From positions 1-32,524 of the forward strand of contig BBSL01000277.1 of the NCBI GenBank assembly GCA_001319865.1: DNA of 32,524 bases. Reading direction: 5' to 3'. Positions 6,137 through 15,386 of the stretch are shown here, in pieces. A program made the translations under genes and the position numbers. The stretch is from Burkholderia sp. E7m39. Its GTDB lineage: Bacteria > Pseudomonadota > Gammaproteobacteria > Burkholderiales > Burkholderiaceae. A model generated the notes under the pieces. It was not told the origin of the DNA. It saw only the letters and a program-made list of their open reading frames with translations, and did not search any database. Each line of letters opens with the position of its first letter. Position 1 is the stretch's first letter.

Positions 6137-8350
6137 ATGCCGCACGTACTGCCAGACCGACTGTTGCCGGGCGCTCCATACCCATTGGGCTCGAGCTGGG
6201 ACGGACTCGGCGTGAACTTCGCCGTGTTCTCCGCCAACGCGCAAAGAATCGAGCTATGCCTGTTCGAACCGACCGGCCGAAAAGAGCTAAAACGCTATGC
6301 CCTCCCGGAATGCACCGACGAGGTCTGGCACGGCTATCTGCCCCACGCCCATCCCGGCACCGTCTACGCGTTCCGCGCCCACGGCCCCTATCAGCCGCAG
6401 CAAGGCCATCGCTTCAACCCGCATAAGCTGCTGCTCGATCCGTACGCGCGAAAACTCATCGGACAGTTCCGCTGGTCCGATGCGCTGTTCGGCTATCGCG
6501 TCCATTCGAACAGAATGGATCTGTCGATCGACCGCAGAGACTCCGCGCCCGCGATGCCCAAATGCGTCGTCGTCGACGAAGCTTTCGACTGGTCCCACGA
6601 CACGCGCCCCAACGTGCCGTGGAGCGAAACGGTCATCTACGAAACGCACGTGCGCGGCGCGTCGATGCTGCGCAAAGACCTGCGCGCGCCCGAACGCGGC
6701 ACGTTCGCCGCGCTCGCGTCGCCGGAATTCATCGAGCATCTGCTGAAGCTCGGCGTCACGGCCGTCGAACTGCTGCCCGTGCATGCGTTTCTCAACGACC
6801 GCTTTCTCGTCGAGCGCGGGCTGCGCAACTACTGGGGCTACAACACGGCCGCGTTCTTTGCGCCGGAGCCTTTGTATCTGTCGACGCACCGGCTGGATGA
6901 AATGCGCATCGCCGTCCGTCAACTGCACGCGGCGGGAATCGAGGTGATACTCGACGTCGTCTACAACCACACGTGCGAAGGCAATGAAATGGGCCCCACG
7001 GTGTCGTGGCGAGGACTCGACAACGCCAGCTATTACCGCCTCATTCCCGGCGACGAGCGCCATCACATCAACGACACCGGCTGCGGCAACACGCTGAATC
7101 TGCCGCATCCGCGCGTGCTGCAGATGGTGATGGATTCGCTGCGCTACTGGTCGACGGCGTTCAATATCGACGGCTTCCGTTTCGATCTCGGCGTCACGCT
7201 CGGGCGCGAGCACTCGGGCTTCGATCCCGGCTCGGGTTTCTTCGACGCGCTGCGCCAGGACCCCGTCCTGTCGCAGCGCAAGCTGATCTCCGAGCCGTGG
7301 GACATCGGTCCAGGCGGCTATCAGCTCGGCAATCATCCGCCCGGCATCAGCGAATGGAACGACCGTTTTCGCGATTCCGTGCGCCGTTTCTGGCGCGGCG
7401 ACGCGGGCATGCGGCCGGATCTCGCCGCGCGGCTGACGGGTTCGGCCGACCTGTTCAACCGGCGTTTTCGCAAGCCGACGGCGTCCGTCAATTTCGTCAC
7501 GTCGCACGACGGCTTCACGCTCGCCGATCTCGTCTCGTATTCGCACAAGCACAACGAGGTCAACAAAGAAAACAACAACGACGGCCACAATGAAAATTTC
7601 AGCTCGAACTGGGGCGTCGAAGGTCCGACCGACGAACCCGCCGTCGTCGAAACGCGCGAGCGCGTGTCGCGTTCGCTGATCACGACGCTGTTCGTCGCGC
7701 TCGGCACGCCGATGATGCTTGCCGGCGACGAGATGGGCCGCACGCAGCGCGGCAACAACAACGCGTACTGCCAGGATAACGAAATTTCGTGGATAGATTG
7801 GGAACGTGCCGCGCTCCCACACGGGCGCAAAATGACTATGTTCTTCGCGCGCGTGATTGCATTGCGCAAGCAGCATCCGCTGCTGCGCGAAAACCGCTTC
7901 CTGTTCGGCGATCGTGAAGTGTTGCCGGGCCTCTACGATATCGGCTGGTTCGACGAACAGGGCGAGCCGCTCACCATCGAAGCATGGCAAGACCACGAAG
8001 GCCGCGCCTTCACGCTGCGGCGCGCGGGCCCGGGTCTGAACGGAGAAACGGAAGTATTGTTGATGATGTTGAACGCATCGGCGGCGGCGTTGCGCTTCGC
8101 GCCGCCGCCGCCGCACCTGGAATGGCATGTGCTGCTGGATACGGCGGACCCCGAGGCGCCGCCTGCGCCGCTCGCCGCGCCCGATGTCGAAGTTGCCGCG
8201 CACAGCGTGGTCGTGCTCGCGGCACAGCCGACGGGCGAAGCAGACTGGCAGGCGAGCTGGCGCGCGGGCGCGCATTACGGGCCGCGTCTGTTGACGGCGC
8301 TGCCGCCGGACCCCGGCACATCGATGCCGGACCCGGAACAGCCCGCGTAA
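6137..8350 (+). CDS. glgX: Glycogen debranching enzyme GlgX (isoamylase-type)
   Basis: It hydrolyses alpha-1,6 branch points of phosphorylase-trimmed glycogen, releasing maltodextrins for the genes behind it. It has 737 residues. An N-terminal CBM48-like domain (GSSWDGLGVNFAVFSANA) is followed by a GH13 barrel with DVVYNH (273-278), nucleophile Asp350 (GFRFDL), acid/base Glu386 (SEPWD) and Asp458 (TSHDGF). The frame remains open for 175 codons upstream through the repeat, but I chose the ATG at 6137 because homology begins there (MPHVLPDRLLPGAPYPLG) and the upstream residues are repeat translation. treZ starts 21 nt after the stop, so this is the first gene of a trehalose operon. Confidence 0.93.
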   Translation: MPHVLPDRLLPGAPYPLGSSWDGLGVNFAVFSANAQRIELCLFEPTGRKELKRYALPECTDEVWHGYLPHAHPGTVYAFRAHGPYQPQQGHRFNPHKLLLDPYARKLIGQFRWSDALFGYRVHSNRMDLSIDRRDSAPAMPKCVVVDEAFDWSHDTRPNVPWSETVIYETHVRGASMLRKDLRAPERGTFAALASPEFIEHLLKLGVTAVELLPVHAFLNDRFLVERGLRNYWGYNTAAFFAPEPLYLSTHRLDEMRIAVRQLHAAGIEVILDVVYNHTCEGNEMGPTVSWRGLDNASYYRLIPGDERHHINDTGCGNTLNLPHPRVLQMVMDSLRYWSTAFNIDGFRFDLGVTLGREHSGFDPGSGFFDALRQDPVLSQRKLISEPWDIGPGGYQLGNHPPGISEWNDRFRDSVRRFWRGDAGMRPDLAARLTGSADLFNRRFRKPTASVNFVTSHDGFTLADLVSYSHKHNEVNKENNNDGHNENFSSNWGVEGPTDEPAVVETRERVSRSLITTLFVALGTPMMLAGDEMGRTQRGNNNAYCQDNEISWIDWERAALPHGRKMTMFFARVIALRKQHPLLRENRFLFGDREVLPGLYDIGWFDEQGEPLTIEAWQDHEGRAFTLRRAGPGLNGETEVLLMMLNASAAALRFAPPPPHLEWHVLLDTADPEAPPAPLAAPDVEVAAHSVVVLAAQPTGEADWQASWRAGAHYGPRLLTALPPDPGTSMPDPEQPA

Positions 8351-8371
8351 TCCGCGGCCAGCACGGAGAAC

Positions 8372-10300
8372 ATGGTGACCAACATGCACGAACGTCCGAT
8401 CGACCCTCACGCGCATCATTACGCGCACTGTCTGCCGTTCGGCGCGCAGCTGCTCGGCGCGGCGAGCGCGAAGCCGCGCACCCGCTTCAGGCTGTGGGCG
8501 CCTTCGTGCGCGAAGGTGCAGGTCGTGATCGAAAACGGCGCGGCGCACGAAGCGTCCGGCGCGCACGACATGAGTTCGACGGGCAACGGCTGGTTCGAAG
8601 CGGAACTCGAGTGCGGCGCGGGGACGCTGTATCGGTACAAGCTCGACGGTGCGCTGCTGATTCCCGACCCCGCCTCGCGCTTTCAGCCGCAAGATGTGCA
8701 CGGTCCGAGCGAAGTAATCGACCCGCGCGCCTACACGTGGCAGCACACGCAATGGCATGGACGGCCTTGGGAAGAAACCGTGCTGTACGAATTGCATGTG
8801 GGCGCACTGGGCGGTTATCGCGGTGTGATGGAGCGTCTGCCCGCAATCGCCGCGCTCGGCGTCACGGCCATCGAGCTGATGCCGCTCAACGACTTCCCCG
8901 GCACGCGCAACTGGGGCTACGACGGCGTGCTGCCCTATGCGCCCGACTCTGCATACGGCCGTCCCGACGACCTCAAGGCATTGATTGACACCGCGCATAG
9001 TCACGGCCTCGCCGTGTTCCTTGATGTGGTCTACAACCACTTCGGCCCGGACGGCAACTATCTGCATCAGTACGCGAAACCGTTCTTTCGCGAAGGCACG
9101 CACACACCGTGGGGTCCGGCAATCGATTTCGGGCGCGGCGAAGTGAGCGAGTTCTTCTGCGACAACGCGCTCTACTGGATCGACGAATTCCGCTTCGACG
9201 GACTGCGGCTCGACGCCGTCCACGCCATCGACAACGACGCGTGGCTGCGCACGTTCGCCGATCACGTGCGCAGCCACGTGCAGCACGGACGCCATGTGCA
9301 TCTCGTGCTGGAAAACGAGCGCAACACGGCGAGCCTGCTCGACACGCACTTCACCGCGCAATGGAACGACGACGCGCACAACACGCTGCACGTGCTGCTG
9401 ACGGGCGAGCACGAAGGCTATTACGCCGCCTATGCCGATCAACCGATCGAGCGACTCGCGCGCATCCTCGGCAGCGGCTTCGGCTACCAGGGCGACCCGT
9501 CGCCGATCCACGACGGCCAGCCGCGCGGCGAACCGAGCGGACATCTGCCGCCGACGTCGTTCGTCGCGTTCCTGCAGAACCACGATCAGATCGGCAATCG
9601 CGCGATGGGCGAGCGGCTGCGCACGTTGTGCAGCGACGACGCGTTGCGCGCCGCGACGGGACTGTTGCTGCTGTCGCCGCAGATTCCGCTGCTGTTCATG
9701 GACGAGGAATACGGCTCGAAGCAACCGTTCCTGTTCTTCACCGATTACACCGGCGATCTGGCCGATGCGGTGCGCGAAGGACGCCGCAAGGAATTCGCGC
9801 GCTTCTCCGCCTTCGCCGACGAAAAGCGCCGCGCGCTGATTCCCGATCCGAACGATCCGCAGACGCTCGCGGCGTCGTCCCCGCCCAGGCGGCCTCGCGA
9901 CACAGCGGACGACAAAGACGCGCTCGAATGGATGCACTTCTACAAGTCGGCGCTCGCCGTGCGCGCGAAGCTCATCGCGCCGCGCCTGCGGCACGCGAAG
10001 GCACTCGGCGCGACCGTGCTGAAAACGGCGAACGGTCAGCAGACGAACGCGCTGACGGCGCGCTGGAAACTCGACGACGGCGAAACGCTCACCATCGCGT
10101 TGAATCTGGCGGGCAAACAAGCCGGCGAAGCGGCGCGCCTCGACGAACGGCCCGCCGGCAAAGTGATTTTCGAAACGCCGCCGCGCGCGCGCGATCGCGC
10201 CGACGCGGGCGAACTGCCATCGAACGCGTTCGTCGCCTGGCTGACGGGCGACGTCAGCGAATACGCGTTCGGCCATGACGCGCGCAAGCACGTCGAATAG
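8372..10300 (+). CDS. treZ: Malto-oligosyltrehalose trehalohydrolase
   Basis: It releases trehalose from the end of maltooligosyltrehalose made by TreY. It has 642 residues. An N-terminal beta-sandwich (FRLWAPSCAKVQVVIE) precedes a GH13 barrel with DVVYNHFGPDGNYL, nucleophile Asp281 (FDGLRLDAVHAI), Glu314 (VLENERN) and Asp405 (QNHDQIGNR). All these catalytic residues are intact. GGAGA lies just before the ATG at 8372; an ATG four codons later is the alternative. It sits in the glgX-treZ-malQ-treY order, 21 nt after glgX. Confidence 0.94.
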   Translation: MVTNMHERPIDPHAHHYAHCLPFGAQLLGAASAKPRTRFRLWAPSCAKVQVVIENGAAHEASGAHDMSSTGNGWFEAELECGAGTLYRYKLDGALLIPDPASRFQPQDVHGPSEVIDPRAYTWQHTQWHGRPWEETVLYELHVGALGGYRGVMERLPAIAALGVTAIELMPLNDFPGTRNWGYDGVLPYAPDSAYGRPDDLKALIDTAHSHGLAVFLDVVYNHFGPDGNYLHQYAKPFFREGTHTPWGPAIDFGRGEVSEFFCDNALYWIDEFRFDGLRLDAVHAIDNDAWLRTFADHVRSHVQHGRHVHLVLENERNTASLLDTHFTAQWNDDAHNTLHVLLTGEHEGYYAAYADQPIERLARILGSGFGYQGDPSPIHDGQPRGEPSGHLPPTSFVAFLQNHDQIGNRAMGERLRTLCSDDALRAATGLLLLSPQIPLLFMDEEYGSKQPFLFFTDYTGDLADAVREGRRKEFARFSAFADEKRRALIPDPNDPQTLAASSPPRRPRDTADDKDALEWMHFYKSALAVRAKLIAPRLRHAKALGATVLKTANGQQTNALTARWKLDDGETLTIALNLAGKQAGEAARLDERPAGKVIFETPPRARDRADAGELPSNAFVAWLTGDVSEYAFGHDARKHVE

Positions 10301-10316
10301 CAACCCTTGCATGAGA

Positions 10317-10347
10317 CGGGAGCGAGGCGCCAATCCGCGCGCTCCCG
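10317..10347 (+). other. Intercistronic stem-loop between treZ and malQ
   Basis: An 8-bp perfect stem (CGGGAGCG 10317-10324 with 10340-10347) lies between the treZ stop and the malQ ribosome-binding site (10353-10357). No U-run follows, so it is more likely an mRNA stability or processing element than a terminator. It could also be chance in GC-rich DNA. Confidence 0.3.
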
Positions 10348-10365
10348 CCGACAGGAGTGACACGC

Positions 10366-12546
10366 TTGGCCACGACCCGACGCCCCGGCATTACCCTCGA
10401 CGCCCTCGCCGCACGCGCAGGCTTCGAAGTCGAATGGGAAGACGCGCATCACAACCGCAAGCGCGTGCCCGACAGCACGCTCGCCGCGCTGCTCGACCGC
10501 ATGGGTCTGCCGTGCGGCAATGCCACGCAGACTCGCCAGAGCGCGGCCGCGCTCGAAGCCGAATTGTCCGGCCGCAAGCTGCCGCCGCTGATGACGGTCG
10601 AGTGCGGGCGCGGCATCGCGCTGCCTGCTGCGTCGGTCAAGTCGGGCAGCCATTACCGGATCGAACTGGAAAGCGGCTCGCTGATCGACGGGCGCTTCAC
10701 CGCGCCCAAAGGCGAAGCCGCGCTGCTCTCGCCCATCGACGAACCCGGCTATCACACGCTCGTGCTCAACGATCACCGGATGACGCTCGCCGTCGCGCCC
10801 GCGCAGTGCTACACCGTCGCCGACGCGTGGCGCGCGCTGCACGCGGATGACGCGAAGCCGCCGCCGCTGTGGGGCATCGCCGCGCAGATCTATGGCTTGC
10901 GGCGCATCGGCGACGGCGGCATCGGCGATTACACGGCGCTCGCCACGCTCGCCATCGAAAGCGCAAAGCGCGGCGCGCACGCACTCGCCGTCAGCCCGAC
11001 GCACGCGATGTTCAGCGCCCTCCCGCAGTCGTTCAGTCCGTATTCGCCGTCGTCGCGTTTGTGGCTGAACGTCACGCACATCGATCCCGCCGCCGTGTTC
11101 GGCGCGCAGGCCATGCAAGCCGCGCTCGATGCAGCGGGCGGCACCGAAACCTGGGCGAAGCTCGAAACGCTGCCGCTGATCGACTGGCACACGGCGACGC
11201 CGCTCAAGCTCAAGGTGCTGCGCGTGTTGTTCGAGCGCTTCTGCGCCAACGACCGCGCGCAGGATTCGCCGCGCGCGCTGGAATTTCACGGCTTTTGCGA
11301 GCGCGGCGGCCGTGCGCTCGAAGACCATGCGCGCTTCGAGGCGTTGCACGCGTATCAGCTGCTGCACGACGGCGAAGGCTACTGGCGCAAATGGCCACAG
11401 CCGCTGCAAGACTCGCGCAGCGCCGAAGTGGAAGCGTTCGCCAACGAGCATCGGCATGAAGTCGAGTTCCATCTGTTCCTGCAGTGGCTCGCCGCGAAAG
11501 GGCTGTCGCATGCGCAGCACGCGGCGCGCGACGCAGGCATGGCCGTCGGCCTGATCGCGGATCTCGCCGTCGGTTGCGACAGCGGGGGCAGCCACGCGTG
11601 GTCGTATCGCGACGACATGCTGCAAGGCGTGTCCGTCGGCGCGCCGCCCGATCTGTTCAACCAGGCGGGCCAGGCGTGGGGACTCACCACTTTCTCGCCG
11701 CGCGCGATGCGCAATCAAGGCTTCTCGGCGTTCATCGACATGCTGCGCAGCGCGTTCGCGTTCGCGGGCGGCATCCGCATCGATCACATTCTCGGCCTGC
11801 GCCGTCTGTGGCTCGTGCCCGAAGGCGAGCCCGCGAAGAACGGCGCGTACCTGCGCTATCCACTCGAGGACATGCTGCGGCTGATCGCGCTCGAATCGTG
11901 GCGGCATCGCGCGATCGTGATCGGCGAGGACCTCGGCACCGTGCCGCCGGGCTTCCGCGAGCGGCTCAGCGAGCATGGGCTGTCGGGCATCCGCGTGCTG
12001 TGGTTCGAGCGCACGAAGGACGGCAAGGGCTTCATGGCGCCCGCCGAATGGGATCGCGAAACCGTCGCGACGACGACCACGCACGATCTGCCGACCGTCA
12101 CGGGCTGGTGGCGCGGCGAGGACATCGTGTGGCGCAATCGCGTCGGGCAGACTGCCGCGCGCGCCGACGGACGCGACCCTGTTGCGCTGGCGCAGGCCGA
12201 GCGTGCCGACGACCGCGCCGCGCTTTGGCAGGCGTTCCAGCAGGCGGGCATCGCCCCGCCCGATGTCGCCGCGCCGCCGCCCGACGAAGCGCCCGTCGAC
12301 GAAGCGCTCGCGTTCGTCGCCGCGACGCCGTCGCCGCTCGTCACCTATCCGCTCGAAGACCTGCTCGCCCTGGCCGATCAGCCGAACCTGCCCGGTTCGA
12401 TCGACGAGCATCCGAACTGGCGCCGGCGCGTGATCCAGCCCGTCGATGCGCTGTTCGCCGACGATACGTTTTGCGACCGCCTGCTCGCAGTCGGGCAGGC
12501 GCGCACCGACTCAACCTCCGCTTCTTCGTTGTCCGACACACCATGA
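10366..12546 (+). CDS. malQ: 4-alpha-glucanotransferase (amylomaltase)
   Basis: It transfers alpha-1,4-glucan segments between maltodextrins and so supplies chains long enough for TreY. It has 726 residues, the length of the longer proteobacterial MalQ with an N-terminal extension domain. The GH77 core starts near PPPLWGIAAQIYGLR. Catalytic residues are Asp473 (GIRIDHI), Glu521 (GEDLGTVP) and the later Asp of TTHDLPT. I chose the TTG at 10366 because AGGAG (10353-10357) ends 8 nt before it. A GTG at 10357 is in frame but overlaps that AGGAG. Its stop overlaps the treY start (ATGA), suggesting translational coupling. Confidence 0.92.
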   Translation: MATTRRPGITLDALAARAGFEVEWEDAHHNRKRVPDSTLAALLDRMGLPCGNATQTRQSAAALEAELSGRKLPPLMTVECGRGIALPAASVKSGSHYRIELESGSLIDGRFTAPKGEAALLSPIDEPGYHTLVLNDHRMTLAVAPAQCYTVADAWRALHADDAKPPPLWGIAAQIYGLRRIGDGGIGDYTALATLAIESAKRGAHALAVSPTHAMFSALPQSFSPYSPSSRLWLNVTHIDPAAVFGAQAMQAALDAAGGTETWAKLETLPLIDWHTATPLKLKVLRVLFERFCANDRAQDSPRALEFHGFCERGGRALEDHARFEALHAYQLLHDGEGYWRKWPQPLQDSRSAEVEAFANEHRHEVEFHLFLQWLAAKGLSHAQHAARDAGMAVGLIADLAVGCDSGGSHAWSYRDDMLQGVSVGAPPDLFNQAGQAWGLTTFSPRAMRNQGFSAFIDMLRSAFAFAGGIRIDHILGLRRLWLVPEGEPAKNGAYLRYPLEDMLRLIALESWRHRAIVIGEDLGTVPPGFRERLSEHGLSGIRVLWFERTKDGKGFMAPAEWDRETVATTTTHDLPTVTGWWRGEDIVWRNRVGQTAARADGRDPVALAQAERADDRAALWQAFQQAGIAPPDVAAPPPDEAPVDEALAFVAATPSPLVTYPLEDLLALADQPNLPGSIDEHPNWRRRVIQPVDALFADDTFCDRLLAVGQARTDSTSASSLSDTP

Positions 12547-15383
12547 CTGTTCCGCGCGCCACGCTCCGACTCCAGTTCCATCGCGACTTCACGTTCGACG
12601 ACGCGCTCGCGCACGTCGAATACTTCGCCGCGCTCGGCGTGAGCCATCTGTATGCGTCGCCGATTACAACGGCCACGCCCGGCTCCACGCACGGTTACGA
12701 CGCGGTCGACTACGACCAGGTGAGCGCCGAATGCGGCGGCGAACAGGGTCTGCGCCGTCTGACCGACAAGCTGCACGAACTCGGCATGGGCCTCGTCGTC
12801 GACGTCGTGCCGAATCACATGGGCATGAGCCGTCACAACGCGTGGTGGCAGGACATCCTCGAATGGGGACGGCATAGCGCGTATGCGCGCTACTTCGACG
12901 TCGACTGGCATTCGCCCGATCCGGCGCTGCGCGGCAAGGTGCTGATGCCCGTGCTGGGCGCGGCCTACGGCGAGGAGTTGATCGCGGGGCGCATCGTGCT
13001 GCGCTTCGATGCCGCCCGCGGGCGCTTCAACATCGTCTATGGCGAGCACGAATGCCCCGTGTGCCCGATCGATTACGCGGCGATCCTGCAATCGGCCGAT
13101 CGCGCGGATCTCGCGGCGCTTGCCGAGCGCTTCACGTCCGTCACGACGCAGCCCGCCGATCAGCCGCGCGCCATCGAAGGCCGCGAAGCGTTGAGCGAGT
13201 TCGTGCGGCAGAACGGCGCGTCGGCGATCGAGTTCGTGCTCGAAGCGTATTCGCCGAACGAACCCGTCACGCGCGACCGCCTGCACCGGCTGATCGAGCG
13301 GCAGCACTTCCGGCTGGCATGGTGGCGCACCGCTTCCGACGAAGTGAACTGGCGGCGCTTCTTCGATATCAGCACGCTCGCGGCCGTGCGCGTCGAGCGG
13401 CCCGAGGTGTTCGAAGCCGTGCACGCGCTGATTTTCCGGCTGTATGCGGAAGGCGTGATCGACGGCGTGCGCATCGATCATATCGACGGGCTCGCCGAGC
13501 CGCGCGAGTACACGCAGCGGCTGCGCCAGCGGCTGTCGGAACTGCGCGACGGCGCGACGCCGTATATCGTCGTCGAGAAGATACTTGCACGCGGCGAGAC
13601 GCTGCGCGACGACTGGCCCGTCGACGGCACGACGGGCTACGACTTCATGAACGACACAGGCGCCCTGCTGCATGATCCCGCCGGCGCCGTGCCACTCGCC
13701 GAAGCGTGGGCGGCGCTGAGCGGCCGCCCCGCGAATTTCGCCGACGAAGCGCTGCCCGCGCGCCGCAAGATACTTGCGGAAAATCTCTCCGCCGAACTGG
13801 ACCGCGCGTCGCGCGCGCTGCATCGGCTTGCGCGCGACAGCATCACCACGCGCGATTTCACGTACACGGCCATCCGCCGCGTGACCAACGAGCTCGCCGC
13901 GCACTTTCCCGTCTACCGCATCTATCCGCAAAACGGCTTGCGCAGCGCCGCCGACAACGCGTACTTCCAGGTTGCGCTCGACGCGGCAAAGCAAACGCTG
14001 TCGCGCGCCGATCATGGCACGCTCGCACGCGTCGACGCGTGGCTCGGCAGCGGCGACGACGAGAACGGCAGCGGACGCGGCGCGGCCTATCCGTCGCCGC
14101 AACAGCAGAACGGCAACGCGGCCGCGTTCAATCACACGGCGTCGGCGCGCCGCACGGTGCAGACGCTGTTCTCGCAGCTGACGGCGCCCGTCGCCGCGAA
14201 GGCCATTGAAGATACCGCGTGCTATCGCTACGGGCGTCTGCTGTCGCGCTGCGAAGTGGGCGCGGACCCGGGCGAATTCGCGCTGTCGGTCGAGCAGTTC
14301 CACGCGGGCAACCAGGAACGGGCGCGGCGTTTTCCTCACGCCATGCTCGCAACCGCGACGCACGATCACAAACGCGGCGAAGATACGCGGGCGCGGCTGG
14401 CCGTGCTCAGCGAAATCGCCGACGACTGGATCACGACGCTGCGCGCCTGGACCACGTTGAACACGCCGCACCGGCGCGTGCTCGATGGCAACGCCGACGA
14501 CTGGGCGCCCGGTCCGGCCGCCGAGGCGATGCTGTATCAGACGCTGGTGGGCTGCTGGCCGCCCGGTCTTTCGCCCGACGACGAAGCAGGTATCAAGGCG
14601 CTCGCCGAACGCGTCGCGCAATGGCAGCTGAAAGCGCTGCGCGAATCGAAACTGCGCACCACATGGCTCGCGCCCGATGAAGCCTTCGAAAACGGCTGCC
14701 GCGATTTTCTGTTCGACATACTCGCGCCGCAGCGTCGCGAAGGTTTCCTGAGCGAACTCAGCGACTTCGTTGCGCGCATCGCAAGAGCGGGCGTCGTGAA
14801 CAGCCTGCAGCAGACGGTGCTGCGTCTCGCGTCGCCCGGCGTGCCCGATCTGTATCAGGGCACGGAGCTATGGGATTTCAGTCTCGTCGATCCCGACAAC
14901 CGCCGGCCCGTCGATTTCGCGCAGCGCGCGGCGCTACTCGCCGAAGCGCCGCCGTCCGAATACCTGTCTGACTGGCGCGATGGCCGCGTGAAGCTCGCCA
15001 TCATTCAACGCATGCTCGCGTTACGCATGCGCATGCCGGAACTGTTGAGCAAGGGCAGCTATTTGCCGCTGACGGTTCAAGGCAAGCACGCGGACCGCGC
15101 GATCGCGTTCGCGCGGCGACAAGGCAATTGCTGGGCCGTGCTGATCGCAACGCGGCTTTCGATGGCGCTGCTCGACGCCGGCAGCGATCTGCCGCTCGCC
15201 GACCCCATCGCGTGGGACGACACGGCCGTGCAGATGCCCGAGGAGCTGTTCGGCCGCGCGTTGTTCGACTGCCTGAGCCCGGCTGCGCCGAAGGTCGAAG
15301 ATACCGGGCTGCTGTATCTGCGCGATGCGCTGACGGCGATGCCCGTGGCCGTGCTGGTCGAGGATGGCGTGCCGCGCGTGTGA
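12543..15383 (+). CDS. treY: Malto-oligosyltrehalose synthase
   Basis: It isomerises the reducing-end glucosyl bond of a maltodextrin from alpha-1,4 to alpha,alpha-1,1, giving the substrate of TreZ. It has 946 residues. The N-terminus RATLRLQFHRDFTFDDA and the segments YASPI and GSTHGYDVVDY-like GSTHGYDAVDYDQVS are typical. The GH13 nucleophile is Asp312 (GVRIDHIDG), with VVEKIL carrying the acid/base Glu. TATHDHKRGEDTRAR and DLYQGTELWDFSLVDPDNRR lie near the C-terminus. The ATG at 12543 overlaps the malQ stop by four bases. It ends only 3 nt from the converging next gene. Confidence 0.95.
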   Translation: MTVPRATLRLQFHRDFTFDDALAHVEYFAALGVSHLYASPITTATPGSTHGYDAVDYDQVSAECGGEQGLRRLTDKLHELGMGLVVDVVPNHMGMSRHNAWWQDILEWGRHSAYARYFDVDWHSPDPALRGKVLMPVLGAAYGEELIAGRIVLRFDAARGRFNIVYGEHECPVCPIDYAAILQSADRADLAALAERFTSVTTQPADQPRAIEGREALSEFVRQNGASAIEFVLEAYSPNEPVTRDRLHRLIERQHFRLAWWRTASDEVNWRRFFDISTLAAVRVERPEVFEAVHALIFRLYAEGVIDGVRIDHIDGLAEPREYTQRLRQRLSELRDGATPYIVVEKILARGETLRDDWPVDGTTGYDFMNDTGALLHDPAGAVPLAEAWAALSGRPANFADEALPARRKILAENLSAELDRASRALHRLARDSITTRDFTYTAIRRVTNELAAHFPVYRIYPQNGLRSAADNAYFQVALDAAKQTLSRADHGTLARVDAWLGSGDDENGSGRGAAYPSPQQQNGNAAAFNHTASARRTVQTLFSQLTAPVAAKAIEDTACYRYGRLLSRCEVGADPGEFALSVEQFHAGNQERARRFPHAMLATATHDHKRGEDTRARLAVLSEIADDWITTLRAWTTLNTPHRRVLDGNADDWAPGPAAEAMLYQTLVGCWPPGLSPDDEAGIKALAERVAQWQLKALRESKLRTTWLAPDEAFENGCRDFLFDILAPQRREGFLSELSDFVARIARAGVVNSLQQTVLRLASPGVPDLYQGTELWDFSLVDPDNRRPVDFAQRAALLAEAPPSEYLSDWRDGRVKLAIIQRMLALRMRMPELLSKGSYLPLTVQGKHADRAIAFARRQGNCWAVLIATRLSMALLDAGSDLPLADPIAWDDTAVQMPEELFGRALFDCLSPAAPKVEDTGLLYLRDALTAMPVAVLVEDGVPRV

Positions 15384-15386
15384 CGC

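Noticed and set aside
6287..10363. A minus-strand open frame of over 1300 codons opposite glgX and treZ
   Set aside because: It is a shadow of GC-rich codon bias. Its translation is Arg/Val/Ala-rich without recognisable domains, while the plus strand encodes intact GH13 enzymes.
11484..12542. Long in-frame extension upstream of treY inside malQ
   Set aside because: The frame is open, but homology to TreY begins at 12543, where the ATG overlaps the malQ stop; the upstream part is an out-of-frame reading of malQ.
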